A DNA stretch of 7,344 nucleotides, from positions 1 to 7,344 of the forward strand of contig CAMLNH010000134.1 of assembly GCA_946481355.1 (NCBI GenBank). Reading direction: 5' to 3'. Below are positions 1 through 7,192 of the stretch, piece by piece. Numbering within the stretch: position 1 is the first letter of the stretch; each line of letters starts with the position of its first letter. Source of the DNA: an uncultured Curvibacter sp. (GTDB taxonomy: Bacteria > Pseudomonadota > Gammaproteobacteria > Burkholderiales > Burkholderiaceae). The notes under the pieces are model-generated. The model did no database searches. It saw only the letters and a list, made by a program, of their open reading frames with translations, and was not told the DNA's origin. A program made the translations under genes and the position numbers.

Positions 1-2224
1 CGATGCGGATGTTGTTCGTCTGCTGGTTGTAGCTGCGGTTGGCCTGGTAGAGCGCGACGCCACCCCAGTCGTTGTTGCGCGTGGTGGTGTGGCGCACCGT
101 GATGCTGGCGCTGTCGGTCAGCTGCAGGCCCGCGCCCGCGCTGCTGCCCGTGCCGCCGGCCACCGGTGCGCCGTCGAGCGTGACGTGATCGATCAGCGCG
201 CCATCAACGCCGTTGAGGTCCAGTTCGGCCTTGCCCGCGCCGCGGCTCGTGACGTTCGTGATGGTGAAGTTGCGCAGGCGGGCATCCGCATTGCCCGAGG
301 GCGAGACCTTGATGCCATAGGCCGAGGCATAGAAGGCGGACGGGCCGTAGAAGGTGAAGTCGCGCAGGGTGACGTTGTCGGCGGTCACCAGCATGCCGTA
401 GCCGGAGGTGAGGCCACGCGCATCAAGGGTCGTCGTCGCCTCGCCCGCACCGGCCAGGGTCAGTGGTTTGTTGACGTTGAGCGTCGAGGTCTGCGTGTAG
501 CTGCCGGACGCCACGTGCACCGTTCCGCCACTGACCACAGCGTTGATACCGCCCTGCACGGTATTGATGGGCGTGAGCACACTGCCCTGGTTGCCCGCCG
601 TGCCGCTGCCGCCCACCTGCACCTGCGTGCGGTTGGCGCTGGTGTAGCCCTGGTCCTGCACGCTCCAGCCGCTGTTGGCCGTGCTCAGGTCCAGCAGGGC
701 CTGCTGCCAGGCCAGGCTGGGGGCGGCCGCGATGGGCGTGCTGTTGCTCAGAATGTTGCCGCTGCCGTCCAGATGGCCATTGAGGTGCAGGTTCAGCCCC
801 CATTCATTGCCCACCGGGCCCTGGGTGTTGCCGGCCATGGTGATGCCGCTGCCGTCGGTGTACTGCACCGAGATGCCGCTCTTGGTGTTCTCGATGCGGT
901 TGCCGCTGATGCTGCCCGTGCTGTTGCGGCCATGAACCAGGATACCGGTGCGCAAGTCGTGGATATCGTTGTTGCGGAGGGTGAAGCCGGTCACGCCGTC
1001 GGCCACTGCGATGCCGCGGCTGATGTTGGGGCGCGGCGTCGTCCCGTCGTAGTAGCTCGTATAGGGCGAGGCCACCGGTCCGGCGATTTCGAGGTTCTCC
1101 ACGGTCACACCATGGGCCCGGATACTGATGCCGTTGACCTCGGTCAGATCCGATACGAGCAGGCGCGCGTTCTCCTCCCCCTGCAGCGTGAGGTTGGCCT
1201 TGTCGAGCACGATGGGCTGCGTGTGATCGCCGGCCATGAGCGCCACCGTGGCGCCGTCGCCTGCGCTGCCGGTGCGCGCGATCTTCACGGCATCGGCGAC
1301 GCGGGCGCCCGTGCTGACATCGATGCGCCGCGAACTGCCACTGAGTGCCGGCGCATCAAGTGCAGTGCGTAATTCCACCGTACCGCCATCGACCACGATG
1401 GCGCTGCTGGCCTGCTGGATGCCTTCCAGGTTGATGGTGCCGGTCAGCAGGCCGGCCGCATCGCCTGTGCTCAGCAGCAGCTGCGCACCTTCGAGGCTGG
1501 AACCGACCGCGTTGTGCACCTGGGTCCCGGCGGCCCCGGCCGGCAGGGCAAACTCGAAAAGTCCGCCGTTGAGGCTGACCGTGGCACGGTCGCTGCCGGC
1601 CAGCGCGATACGTCCGCCCGTGGCCGTGATCTGCCCGTCGTTGACCACCGAGGGTGCGACCAGGGCCACCAGGCCGGCGTTCTGCGCCGTGATCTGTCCC
1701 TGGTTGCGCACCGTCCCCGTGGCCCCGCTGATGGCCACAAAGCCGGCGTTGACCTCATCCACAAAGCGGCTCGGGTCCACCGTACCCGTCGTGGCGATCA
1801 GCGCGCCTACGTTGACGTTCGCCCCGCTTCCGAACAACACGCCGTTGGGGTTCATCAGCAGCACCATGCCGTTGGCCTGCAGGCTGCCGTGGATTTCCGA
1901 CAGACCCGCGCCGGCCGAGACGCGGTTGAGCACGGCGGCCTGCGCATTGGGCTGCACGAACTCCACCGTGCGGCCCGCCGCGATGTTGAAGGACTGCCAG
2001 TCGAGGATGGCCCGGTTGCTGCTCTGGGTGAGCGTCAACCGGTCGGCGGTCAGCGCACTGCTCACGCTGCCCGCGGCCACGGTGCCCCCCATGGGCAGGC
2101 CGGCTGTCGAGGGGTTGATCTGCGCGCCCACCGGTGTGCCGAAGCACATGGCCAGCGCCCATGGCAGAGCCTTGAGGACGCGCGGATCGCGCTGTGCGTG
2201 CAGGAATCTTGGTCGACTTTTCAT
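1..2224 (-). CDS. TpsA exoprotein: filamentous haemagglutinin-type TPS domain plus beta-helix passenger (3' end outside window)
   Basis: Secreted partner of a two-partner (type Vb) secretion system, exported by the TpsB encoded just upstream. One frame stays open for 741 codons from the ATG at 2224 to the window edge, so the C-terminus is missing. The start follows an AAGGGG Shine-Dalgarno with 7-nt spacing. A signal peptide of about 34 residues has a basic N-region and a likely cut after VGA34; it lacks the extended ESPR signature. Residues ~35-290 read as the TPS/haemagglutination-activity domain, with ILDWQSFNI, QPNAQAAVLNRV, the diagnostic NPNG at 125-128 followed by VLFGSGANVNVGALIATTG, and repeated NxGQITA strands. 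From ~313 onward the sequence looks like a right-handed parallel beta-helix of the NosD/pectate-lyase type, in two similar modules beginning near 313 and 556. The ligand or role (adhesin, or other) cannot be told from this part. TpsA identity is strong; the passenger class is inferred from motif pattern. Confidence 0.9.
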   Translation of the reverse strand, partial: MKSRPRFLHAQRDPRVLKALPWALAMCFGTPVGAQINPSTAGLPMGGTVAAGSVSSALTADRLTLTQSSNRAILDWQSFNIAAGRTVEFVQPNAQAAVLNRVSAGAGLSEIHGSLQANGMVLLMNPNGVLFGSGANVNVGALIATTGTVDPSRFVDEVNAGFVAISGATGTVRNQGQITAQNAGLVALVAPSVVNDGQITATGGRIALAGSDRATVSLNGGLFEFALPAGAAGTQVHNAVGSSLEGAQLLLSTGDAAGLLTGTINLEGIQQASSAIVVDGGTVELRTALDAPALSGSSRRIDVSTGARVADAVKIARTGSAGDGATVALMAGDHTQPIVLDKANLTLQGEENARLLVSDLTEVNGISIRAHGVTVENLEIAGPVASPYTSYYDGTTPRPNISRGIAVADGVTGFTLRNNDIHDLRTGILVHGRNSTGSISGNRIENTKSGISVQYTDGSGITMAGNTQGPVGNEWGLNLHLNGHLDGSGNILSNSTPIAAAPSLAWQQALLDLSTANSGWSVQDQGYTSANRTQVQVGGSGTAGNQGSVLTPINTVQGGINAVVSGGTVHVASGSYTQTSTLNVNKPLTLAGAGEATTTLDARGLTSGYGMLVTADNVTLRDFTFYGPSAFYASAYGIKVSPSGNADARLRNFTITNVTSRGAGKAELDLNGVDGALIDHVTLDGAPVAGGTGSSAGAGLQLTDSASITVRHTTTRNNDWGGVALYQANRSYNQQTNNIRI

Positions 2225-2231
2225 GAGAGTA

Positions 2232-2237
2232 CCCCTT
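2232..2237 (-). promoter_or_regulatory. Ribosome binding site of tpsA
   Basis: AAGGGG on the minus strand lies 7 nt before the ATG at 2224, inside the 25-bp gap after the tpsB stop. It fixes the tpsA start and implies that tpsA is translated from the tpsB transcript with its own ribosome entry. Confidence 0.7.
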
Positions 2238-2249
2238 GACGTCCAACTG

Positions 2250-3923
2250 CTAGAAGGCAATGAGCAGCGAGCCCAACAGGCGGGCCGATTTGCCCTCGCC
2301 CGACTGACTGGCCGGCGTTCTGGTCATGGGCCAGGCCGCCTCGAGCTGCACGGTGGCCGAACCGACCAGATGCAGCCGCGTGCCCAGCCCTGCCGAGGCC
2401 AGGCTCTGGTGCCAGGGCGTGCCGGCAGACTGGGTGCCGAAGCGCCCCACCTCGCCCACGTCGTAGAAACCGAAAAGCTGCCAGGCCCGCAGCCAGTAAC
2501 CATCGGTCACACCATGGCGGCGCGGTTCCAGGCGCAGGGCCCAGCCCCGGTCACCCACCAGTTCGGCCGCGTCGTAGGCCCGGCCGTAGCGCCGCCCACC
2601 CAGTGCGAACTGCTCGGACGACAGCAGCGGCCGTTCCGGCGTCCACTGCCCGGCCAGGCCCAGACCCAGGGACCAGTTGCCTCCGAGAGGCTGTTGGCGC
2701 GTGTACTCCATCGTCACCTTGCTGAACTGCCCGTCGGCGCCGACCCGGCTCTTGAGCGGATCGTCTTCCTGCGTGCCGCCCAGGCCCTTGCTGTAGTCGA
2801 CGTCCAGCGTGTTCTGCCCACCCAGCGCATCGAGCGCGCGCCAGCCCAGGCCAGCACGCAGTGCACGGATGTGGTCCTCGCTGACCCGTGCACCGAGGAT
2901 GTCGCTGCGGATGTCCGCATGGTCGTAGGCGATCCGCAGCGAGACGCTCTGGTTGCGGGTGCGCAACCAGGGAAAGACCAGACCCAGGGTCCAGGCGTCC
3001 GAATAGCCCCTGACATCGAAGGCGCGCAAGGTGTCACCCGGTCGCGTGCGCGCCTGCGAGGCCGAGGCGTTGAGCTGCAGGCCCTCGACATTGAGGGTCT
3101 GGCTGTAGGAGAGCTGCGCATAACCCATCTCGCTGTTGCCCGTGCCGGCCCCGATGAGGCGCCACTGGTCGTTGATGCCGAGCAACTGGTTGACCGTCAG
3201 GCCCGCCGTGCTCTGGTTGGGGCCGAGGTAGCGGCTGCCGTAGTTGTCGTAGCTGTAGAAGCCTTCAACATCGCGCACGCTGGCGATCAGGGTCAGGTCG
3301 GCGGCCCCCACGGTCTGCGAGGGCGAGAGCACGCTGCGCAGGCGCAGGCCCGGGAAATCGTTGGCGATCAGCAGGTAGCGCTCGAGCAGCTCGGCCGAGA
3401 GCGGGCGTGCGGCCTGGATTTGCGCACCGATCTCCTGCAGCTTCTCGCGCAGGCGCGGATCGCCTTCGACCCGCACGCTGGCGATATGGCCCTCGATCAC
3501 CCGCAGGCTCAGGACACCTCCTGCCAGCGACTGCGGTGGCACGATGACGACCGAGAGGAAGTAACCGTCGTTGCGGTAGCGCGTGGTCAGCGCCTGGGCC
3601 AGGACGTAGAGGTCTGCACCGCTGATCTCACGCCCGACATAGGACGAGGTCAGGGCCTGCAACTGCTCGGCGCTGTAGACCGTGCTGCCCTCGATCCGCA
3701 CGGCCGACAGCGTGATGCGCAGGGCACGCACGGAGTCGGGCACCTGCGCCTGCCCCGCGCCGCGGAGTTCAGGCAGGCGCGCCGCCTCGGCGGGGCTGGG
3801 GGGCGCTTCGATCCGTCCCCGGAGCCGCCCCGGATCCGTACTGGCCGGTGGAACAACGGTTTGCGCGCGAACGGCATGCCCCGCCACGAGCAGGACCAGC
3901 AGGATTCCGAGCGTACGTTCCAT
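2250..3923 (-). CDS. TpsB outer-membrane transporter (FhaC/ShlB family) of a two-partner secretion system
   Basis: A 557-residue Omp85-superfamily pore that moves its TpsA partner across the outer membrane; the length is usual for the family. A signal peptide (hydrophobic residues 5-15) is probably cut after AVRA20. A Pro/Ala-rich linker follows, then POTRA1 at ~68-143 (strand RIEGSTVYSAEQL, then RYRNDGYFLSVVIVPPQ and LRVIEGHI) and POTRA2 at ~144-219. The C-terminal ~340 residues are the barrel, with alternating strands and a terminal LLIAF ending in the Phe typical of outer-membrane barrels. The loop-6 VRGY-type motif appears as YGRAYD (446-451) before LVGDRG; Arg448 is the conserved arginine. 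The start is supported by a purine-rich GAGGGGGGAAG directly before the ATG. It heads the tpsBA operon, 25 bp from tpsA. The specific substrate class (FHA-like, HecA-like, other) is unresolved, so I give no symbol. Confidence 0.95.
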   Translation of the reverse strand: MERTLGILLVLLVAGHAVRAQTVVPPASTDPGRLRGRIEAPPSPAEAARLPELRGAGQAQVPDSVRALRITLSAVRIEGSTVYSAEQLQALTSSYVGREISGADLYVLAQALTTRYRNDGYFLSVVIVPPQSLAGGVLSLRVIEGHIASVRVEGDPRLREKLQEIGAQIQAARPLSAELLERYLLIANDFPGLRLRSVLSPSQTVGAADLTLIASVRDVEGFYSYDNYGSRYLGPNQSTAGLTVNQLLGINDQWRLIGAGTGNSEMGYAQLSYSQTLNVEGLQLNASASQARTRPGDTLRAFDVRGYSDAWTLGLVFPWLRTRNQSVSLRIAYDHADIRSDILGARVSEDHIRALRAGLGWRALDALGGQNTLDVDYSKGLGGTQEDDPLKSRVGADGQFSKVTMEYTRQQPLGGNWSLGLGLAGQWTPERPLLSSEQFALGGRRYGRAYDAAELVGDRGWALRLEPRRHGVTDGYWLRAWQLFGFYDVGEVGRFGTQSAGTPWHQSLASAGLGTRLHLVGSATVQLEAAWPMTRTPASQSGEGKSARLLGSLLIAF

Positions 3924-3948
3924 CTTCCCCCCTCAGGTCAGATCGACA

Positions 3949-3965
3949 GGGGCGACGGACGCCCC
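3949..3965 (-). other. Short GC-rich hairpin in the tpsB leader
   Basis: GGGGCG and CGCCCC form a perfect 6-bp stem around a 5-nt loop, 25 nt before the tpsB ATG and next to the GTTACA array. No U-tract follows, so it is not a terminator. It may be a leader structure or part of the operator region, or simply chance in GC-rich DNA. Confidence 0.3.
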
Positions 3966-3966
3966 A

Positions 3967-4003
3967 TGTAACTTGATGTAACGCAGTGTAACGTCTTGTT
4001 ACA
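3967..4003 (-). promoter_or_regulatory. Phased GTTACA repeat array upstream of tpsBA (probable operator/activator site)
   Basis: Read on the minus strand there is one TGTAAC (4003-3998), then GTTACA at 3992-3987, 3982-3977 and 3972-3967. The three direct copies are exactly 10 bp apart, so they lie on one face of the helix; the first copy is inverted. Direct hexamers at one-turn spacing are typical of OmpR/PhoB-family response-regulator sites, and GTTACA occurs in the E. coli RstA box and resembles OmpR half-sites; the regulator here is unknown. A weak sigma70-like pair overlaps the array: TTGTAA (4004-3999), 17 bp, TTACAT (3981-3976). If that is the promoter, binding could repress. If the start point is further downstream, binding could activate. 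The array lies 43 nt before the tpsB ATG and downstream of the preceding terminator, so it most likely serves tpsBA. Confidence 0.6.
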
Positions 4004-4049
4004 AAAACGCAATCACAAGCTGCCCGCAGTGAATTTCCTGCCACAAAGC

Positions 4050-4077
4050 AGAACGGGCACCCGCAGGTGCCCGTTCT
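4050..4077 (-). terminator. Rho-independent terminator after the mrcB-lipoprotein unit
   Basis: A perfect 12-bp stem (AGAACGGGCACC / GGTGCCCGTTCT) closes a 4-nt CGCA loop. On the minus strand it is preceded by AA and followed by GCTTTG, a short, imperfect U-rich tail. It lies 45 bp after the lipoprotein stop codon and before the tpsB regulatory region, separating the two transcription units. Confidence 0.75.
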
Positions 4078-4122
4078 TTGGAAGAAGAAGACCGGCGAAT
4101 CAGGCGTCAGTCTCTGCCCAGA

Positions 4123-4689
4123 TCACTGCTCGAGCGCCGCCGCCCGATCGAGCGCCTTCTGCCCGGCGTCTGGATTGCCCTGGGCGATCCGGGCCTGGCC
4201 GATCACGCGCCAGTTCAGGGCCTGCAACTGCCGCTGCGCACCGGCAAAGCTGTTGGACTTCTGGGCCAGGGAGATCGCCTGGGCGTATTGCCCCTGGGCG
4301 AGACGAAGCTGGGCCAGTTCGTGCCACAGCCTTGCATTGCGTGGTTCGATGCGCAAGGCGCGCTCCAGGGTCGCGCTGGCCGCATCGGCACGCCCGGCAC
4401 CGGCGTCCGCCTGTGCACGGTCCAGCAACGCGATCACGGCCCGGTTGCCCGAAGCCGGTGGCAAGGGTGGAGGCTCCGCAGCCGCGGGGAGTTCCGCCCC
4501 CGGCACGCCCTCACCGCCGGGCACCGGGCTGGTCTGGGCCGACGCGTCCGGCGGGGTGACCCCGGTCGGGTCAGGCACCCGCACAGGCGACGCCTCTTCG
4601 ACGGGTGCCGGCGGCGCTGTGTCCACGCTGGCACAACCCGCCAGCAGCAGGAGTGCCGCCGCGAGGAAACAGGCAAGGTATCGTTGCAT
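4123..4689 (-). CDS. lpoP: Outer-membrane TPR lipoprotein, probable PBP1B activator LpoP
   Basis: A 188-residue lipoprotein with a short hydrophobic signal and a clean lipobox LLAG-C19. Residue 20 is Ala, not Asp, which predicts sorting to the outer membrane. Residues ~22-80 form a Pro/Ala-rich disordered tether. Residues ~82-188 are helical TPR-like repeats (ALLDRAQADAGAGR, ATLERALRIEPRN, LWHELAQLRLAQGQYAQAI, then a SNSFAG segment and a third helix pair). The start ATG shares one base with the stop of the PBP1B gene (TGATG), so translation is probably coupled. A weak AGG in the last mrcB codons is the only visible ribosome site. In Pseudomonas, LpoP is a TPR outer-membrane lipoprotein that activates PBP1B, and relatives often lie beside the synthase gene. 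The same architecture and context make it the best reading here; activation itself is inferred. The alternative is a generic TPR lipoprotein with another partner. Confidence 0.8.
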   Translation of the reverse strand: MQRYLACFLAAALLLLAGCASVDTAPPAPVEEASPVRVPDPTGVTPPDASAQTSPVPGGEGVPGAELPAAAEPPPLPPASGNRAVIALLDRAQADAGAGRADAASATLERALRIEPRNARLWHELAQLRLAQGQYAQAISLAQKSNSFAGAQRQLQALNWRVIGQARIAQGNPDAGQKALDRAAALEQ

Positions 4690-7073
4690 CAGTCGAACAA
4701 CCTACGGAACCAGCTGCGCTGGGTGGAAGGATCCTGCGCGGGCGCATCCTGAGCACCGGGCAGCGGCCGGTCCGACGGATCACAGGATGCCGAGCCGGCC
4801 GGTGCCGAGCCCTTGATGAAGGGCAGGAGCACGGACGCCTGGCAGGCCTCCTCAGGGCTCGCACCCGCGGGTGGATCGATGGCGACGAACTCGATGTCCT
4901 CCGGCACCACCGGCTGAAGGGCTTCGGGCTGCAGGCTCTTCATCATCTCCCCCCAGACCGTCAGCGCACCATTGCTGCCCGTCAGCCCGGTCGACTTGTT
5001 GTCATCGCGGCCCACCCAGACCACGGCCACGTGGTTGCCGGTATAGCCCGCGAACCAGCTGTCGCGCAGATCATCCGTGGTGCCGGTCTTGCCGGCCACA
5101 TGCACGTCGGCCGGTACCCAGTTGCTCAGGCCCTGGCCGGTGCCGTCCTTGACCGCACCCTGCAGCGCCGTGGTCAGCAGATAGACCGGCGCCGCAGCGG
5201 CCACTGCCTCGACATTGAGCGGATAGCGCTGCAAGGGCAGACCATCGGCGGTGACGATGTCGCGGATGGCGCGCAGCGGTGTGCGGAAACCACCGTCGGC
5301 AAAGGTCTGGTACATCTGCGTCACCTCAAGCGGCGACAGCTCGTAGGCCCCGAGCAGCGACGAGGGAAAGGCCGGCGGGCGCTGCTCGATGCCGAAGCGC
5401 GGCAGCTTGTCCAGGATGCGTTCAACCCCCAGCTCGATGCCCAGGCGCGCGGTCGAGACATTGAGCGAACGCGCCAGCGCCGTGTGCAGCGGCACCTGGC
5501 CATTGAACTTCTGGTCGTAGTTCTTCGGCTTCCAGTCCGGAGAACCACGCTCCCGCCAGACCAGCTCGCTGTCGTCCAGCGGCGTGAGCAGGGTGTACTT
5601 CGCGGGATTCTCCAGCGCCGTCAGGTAGACGATGGGCTTGGCCAGCGACCCGATCTGACGCTTCGCATCCAGCGCCCGGTTGTAGCCGGCGTATCGCGCC
5701 TGGCGCCCACCCACGATGGCCTGCACCTCGCCGTTCTGGGTGCTGCTGACGACCACCGAGCCTTCCAGTGTGTTGAGCGGCAGCTTGCGGGCCTTCTCGA
5801 TCTGGTCCAGCCGTTGCGACAGGGCCTGCTCGGCCGAGCGCTGGATGCGCGGATCCAGCGTGGTGAAGATGCGCAGGCCCTCGCTGCGCAGATCCTCCTC
5901 GCGGTAGTCGCGCTGCAGCTGGCGGTGCACGTACTGCAGGAAGGCGGGATAAGGTGAGGTGCCGGTGGGCGCGCGCGGGGCCACACCCAGCGGCTTCTGC
6001 CGGGCCAGCACGAACTCCTGCTGGGTGATGGCCTCGAGCTTGACCATCTCCTGCAGCACGATGTTGCGCCGCTGCAGGGCCTGCTCCGGCTTGCGACGCG
6101 GGTCGTAGATGGCCGGGCCCTTGATCATGCCCACCAGGGTGGCGATCTCGTGCAGCTCCAGCCGGTCCAGCGGGCGGTCGAAATAGAAATAGCTGGCCAG
6201 GCCCACGCCGTGGATGGCGCGGTTGGCGTCCTGCCCCAGATAGATCTCGTTCAGATAGGTCTCGAGGATCTCGTCCTTGCTGTAGTGCAGCTCCAGCAGC
6301 ATGGCCATCAGGACCTCGTTGGCCTTGCGCGTGAGGGTGCGCTCGGAGGTCAGGAAGAAGTTCTTCACCAGCTGCTGGGTCAGCGTACTACCGCCCTCGA
6401 TGCGCTGGCCGCTCAGGGTCTTGTACAGTGCGCGCGCGATACCGCGCGGATCGATGCCCCAGTGCGTGTAGAACTTGCGGTCCTCGATCGCGATCAGCGC
6501 ATCGATCAGGGTCTGGGGAACCTGGGACAGGCGCAACAGATCCCGATCCTCGTTGTGACCAGGATAGATGCCGCCGATCTGAGGTGGCTCCAGACGCAGC
6601 AACGGGATGTCCTTGCCCTCGCCGCCCCGCTCCTGGAGCAGCGCCACGACACCGTCGGCAAACTCGACACGCAGGCGCTGGGTCGGCTGCAGACCGTCCC
6701 AGAACGCGAACTCACGGCTCGTGAATTCAACGCCGTTGAGCGTGTAGCGGTAGGTCGCATCCTCGTCGGGCCGCGGATGCTCCCGGTACCCGACGGCACG
6801 CAGCTCCTCCACCAGTTGTGCAGGTGTCAGCTTCAGCCCCGGGTAGACCTCCAGGGCCCGACCGTAGACGCGCGCGGGCACCGCGAACTTGCGCCCGTCG
6901 AAGGCTTCACGGATGGTGACGTCGAGATAGTAGAGATAGCCGCTCAGGCCCAGCCCGAGCAGCAGGACGACGACGCGGAAGACCCGATGGCGAAAAATAG
7001 GCAGGACCCGGGTCTTGAGAAACGGAACGAAGGAGGAACGCAACCAGCTCCAGAACAGGCGAAGAAAATTCAT
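4689..7073 (-). CDS. mrcB: Bifunctional peptidoglycan glycosyltransferase/DD-transpeptidase, PBP1B class
   Basis: A 794-residue class A penicillin-binding protein that polymerises lipid II and cross-links glycan strands at the periplasmic face of the inner membrane. It has a short cytoplasmic N-terminus, one membrane helix (~32-50), and a UB2H-like regulatory domain (~62-147, PARVYGRALEVYPG). The GT51 domain carries catalytic Glu197 in EDRKFYTHWG, GGSTLTQQLVKN at 227-238, and the second glutamate, Glu253, in KANEVLMAML. The transpeptidase domain has nucleophile Ser476 in SLAK, SLN at 536-538 and KTGTT at 662-666. Motif spacing matches E. coli PBP1B, and all key residues are present. The tail has two cysteines (744, 764) around an LLPFIKG motif. 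No in-frame ATG, GTG or TTG lies in the short upstream leader, so the start is secure even though the Shine-Dalgarno is poor. It heads a two-gene unit with the overlapping lipoprotein gene. UB2H is the LpoB contact in E. coli, so it is a plausible contact for the neighbour here. Confidence 0.97.
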   Translation of the reverse strand: MNFLRLFWSWLRSSFVPFLKTRVLPIFRHRVFRVVVLLLGLGLSGYLYYLDVTIREAFDGRKFAVPARVYGRALEVYPGLKLTPAQLVEELRAVGYREHPRPDEDATYRYTLNGVEFTSREFAFWDGLQPTQRLRVEFADGVVALLQERGGEGKDIPLLRLEPPQIGGIYPGHNEDRDLLRLSQVPQTLIDALIAIEDRKFYTHWGIDPRGIARALYKTLSGQRIEGGSTLTQQLVKNFFLTSERTLTRKANEVLMAMLLELHYSKDEILETYLNEIYLGQDANRAIHGVGLASYFYFDRPLDRLELHEIATLVGMIKGPAIYDPRRKPEQALQRRNIVLQEMVKLEAITQQEFVLARQKPLGVAPRAPTGTSPYPAFLQYVHRQLQRDYREEDLRSEGLRIFTTLDPRIQRSAEQALSQRLDQIEKARKLPLNTLEGSVVVSSTQNGEVQAIVGGRQARYAGYNRALDAKRQIGSLAKPIVYLTALENPAKYTLLTPLDDSELVWRERGSPDWKPKNYDQKFNGQVPLHTALARSLNVSTARLGIELGVERILDKLPRFGIEQRPPAFPSSLLGAYELSPLEVTQMYQTFADGGFRTPLRAIRDIVTADGLPLQRYPLNVEAVAAAAPVYLLTTALQGAVKDGTGQGLSNWVPADVHVAGKTGTTDDLRDSWFAGYTGNHVAVVWVGRDDNKSTGLTGSNGALTVWGEMMKSLQPEALQPVVPEDIEFVAIDPPAGASPEEACQASVLLPFIKGSAPAGSASCDPSDRPLPGAQDAPAQDPSTQRSWFRRLFD

Positions 7074-7100
7074 GGCAATCGTGACGGTGCTGTACGTTTC

Positions 7101-7106
7101 ATTGTA
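7101..7106 (-). promoter_or_regulatory. Candidate -10 box of the mrcB promoter
   Basis: TACAAT on the minus strand (5 of 6 matches to TATAAT) lies 27 bp before the mrcB ATG, in the gap after the lpdA terminator. No good -35 is seen at 16-18 bp (best are CAGGGA, ACAGGG and AACAGG), so an activator or a non-canonical -35 would be needed. If used, the 5' leader would be only about 20 nt. Confidence 0.4.
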
Positions 7107-7192
7107 GAGGTCGGGCGCAAGCTCCCTGTTTTGAACCGTTACACGCAGGCTAGCCCGTCAGGGCCAAGCCTTGCACTGGCCGCCATCAAAGA

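Noticed and set aside
89..1372. A 427-codon plus-strand frame opposite the tpsA beta-helix region.
   Set aside because: The minus frame gives coherent beta-helix motifs continuous with the TPS domain; the plus frame is compositionally biased with no motif.
1..2224. Possible pseudogene or frameshift in tpsA.
   Set aside because: The frame is uninterrupted from the signal peptide to the window edge, with consistent codon use. The missing end is only the window boundary.
1755..2246. A 163-codon minus-strand frame starting just upstream of tpsA.
   Set aside because: It is out of frame with the signal peptide and TPS domain and gives Arg/Gly-rich noise. The ATG at 2224, with its SD, gives the real protein.
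1236..3971. A 911-codon open frame on the plus strand opposite tpsB and the start of tpsA.
   Set aside because: It is antisense to two strongly recognised proteins. Its translation is low-complexity Ala/Arg/Gly/Gln-rich with no domain. High third-position GC in the real genes removes stops from this frame.
3967..4003. The repeat array as a CRISPR or phage attachment site.
   Set aside because: The 6-bp units with 4-bp spacers are far too short for CRISPR, and no integrase or duplicated flank is present.
4605..5957. A 450-codon plus-strand frame opposite the PBP1B C-terminal half.
   Set aside because: It is antisense to catalytic transpeptidase motifs, has no recognisable domain, and arises from the same codon-bias effect.
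7138..7143. A lone GTTACA hexamer upstream of mrcB, possibly sharing the tpsBA regulator.
   Set aside because: It is a single copy with no phased partner. One such hexamer in 7 kb is expected by chance.
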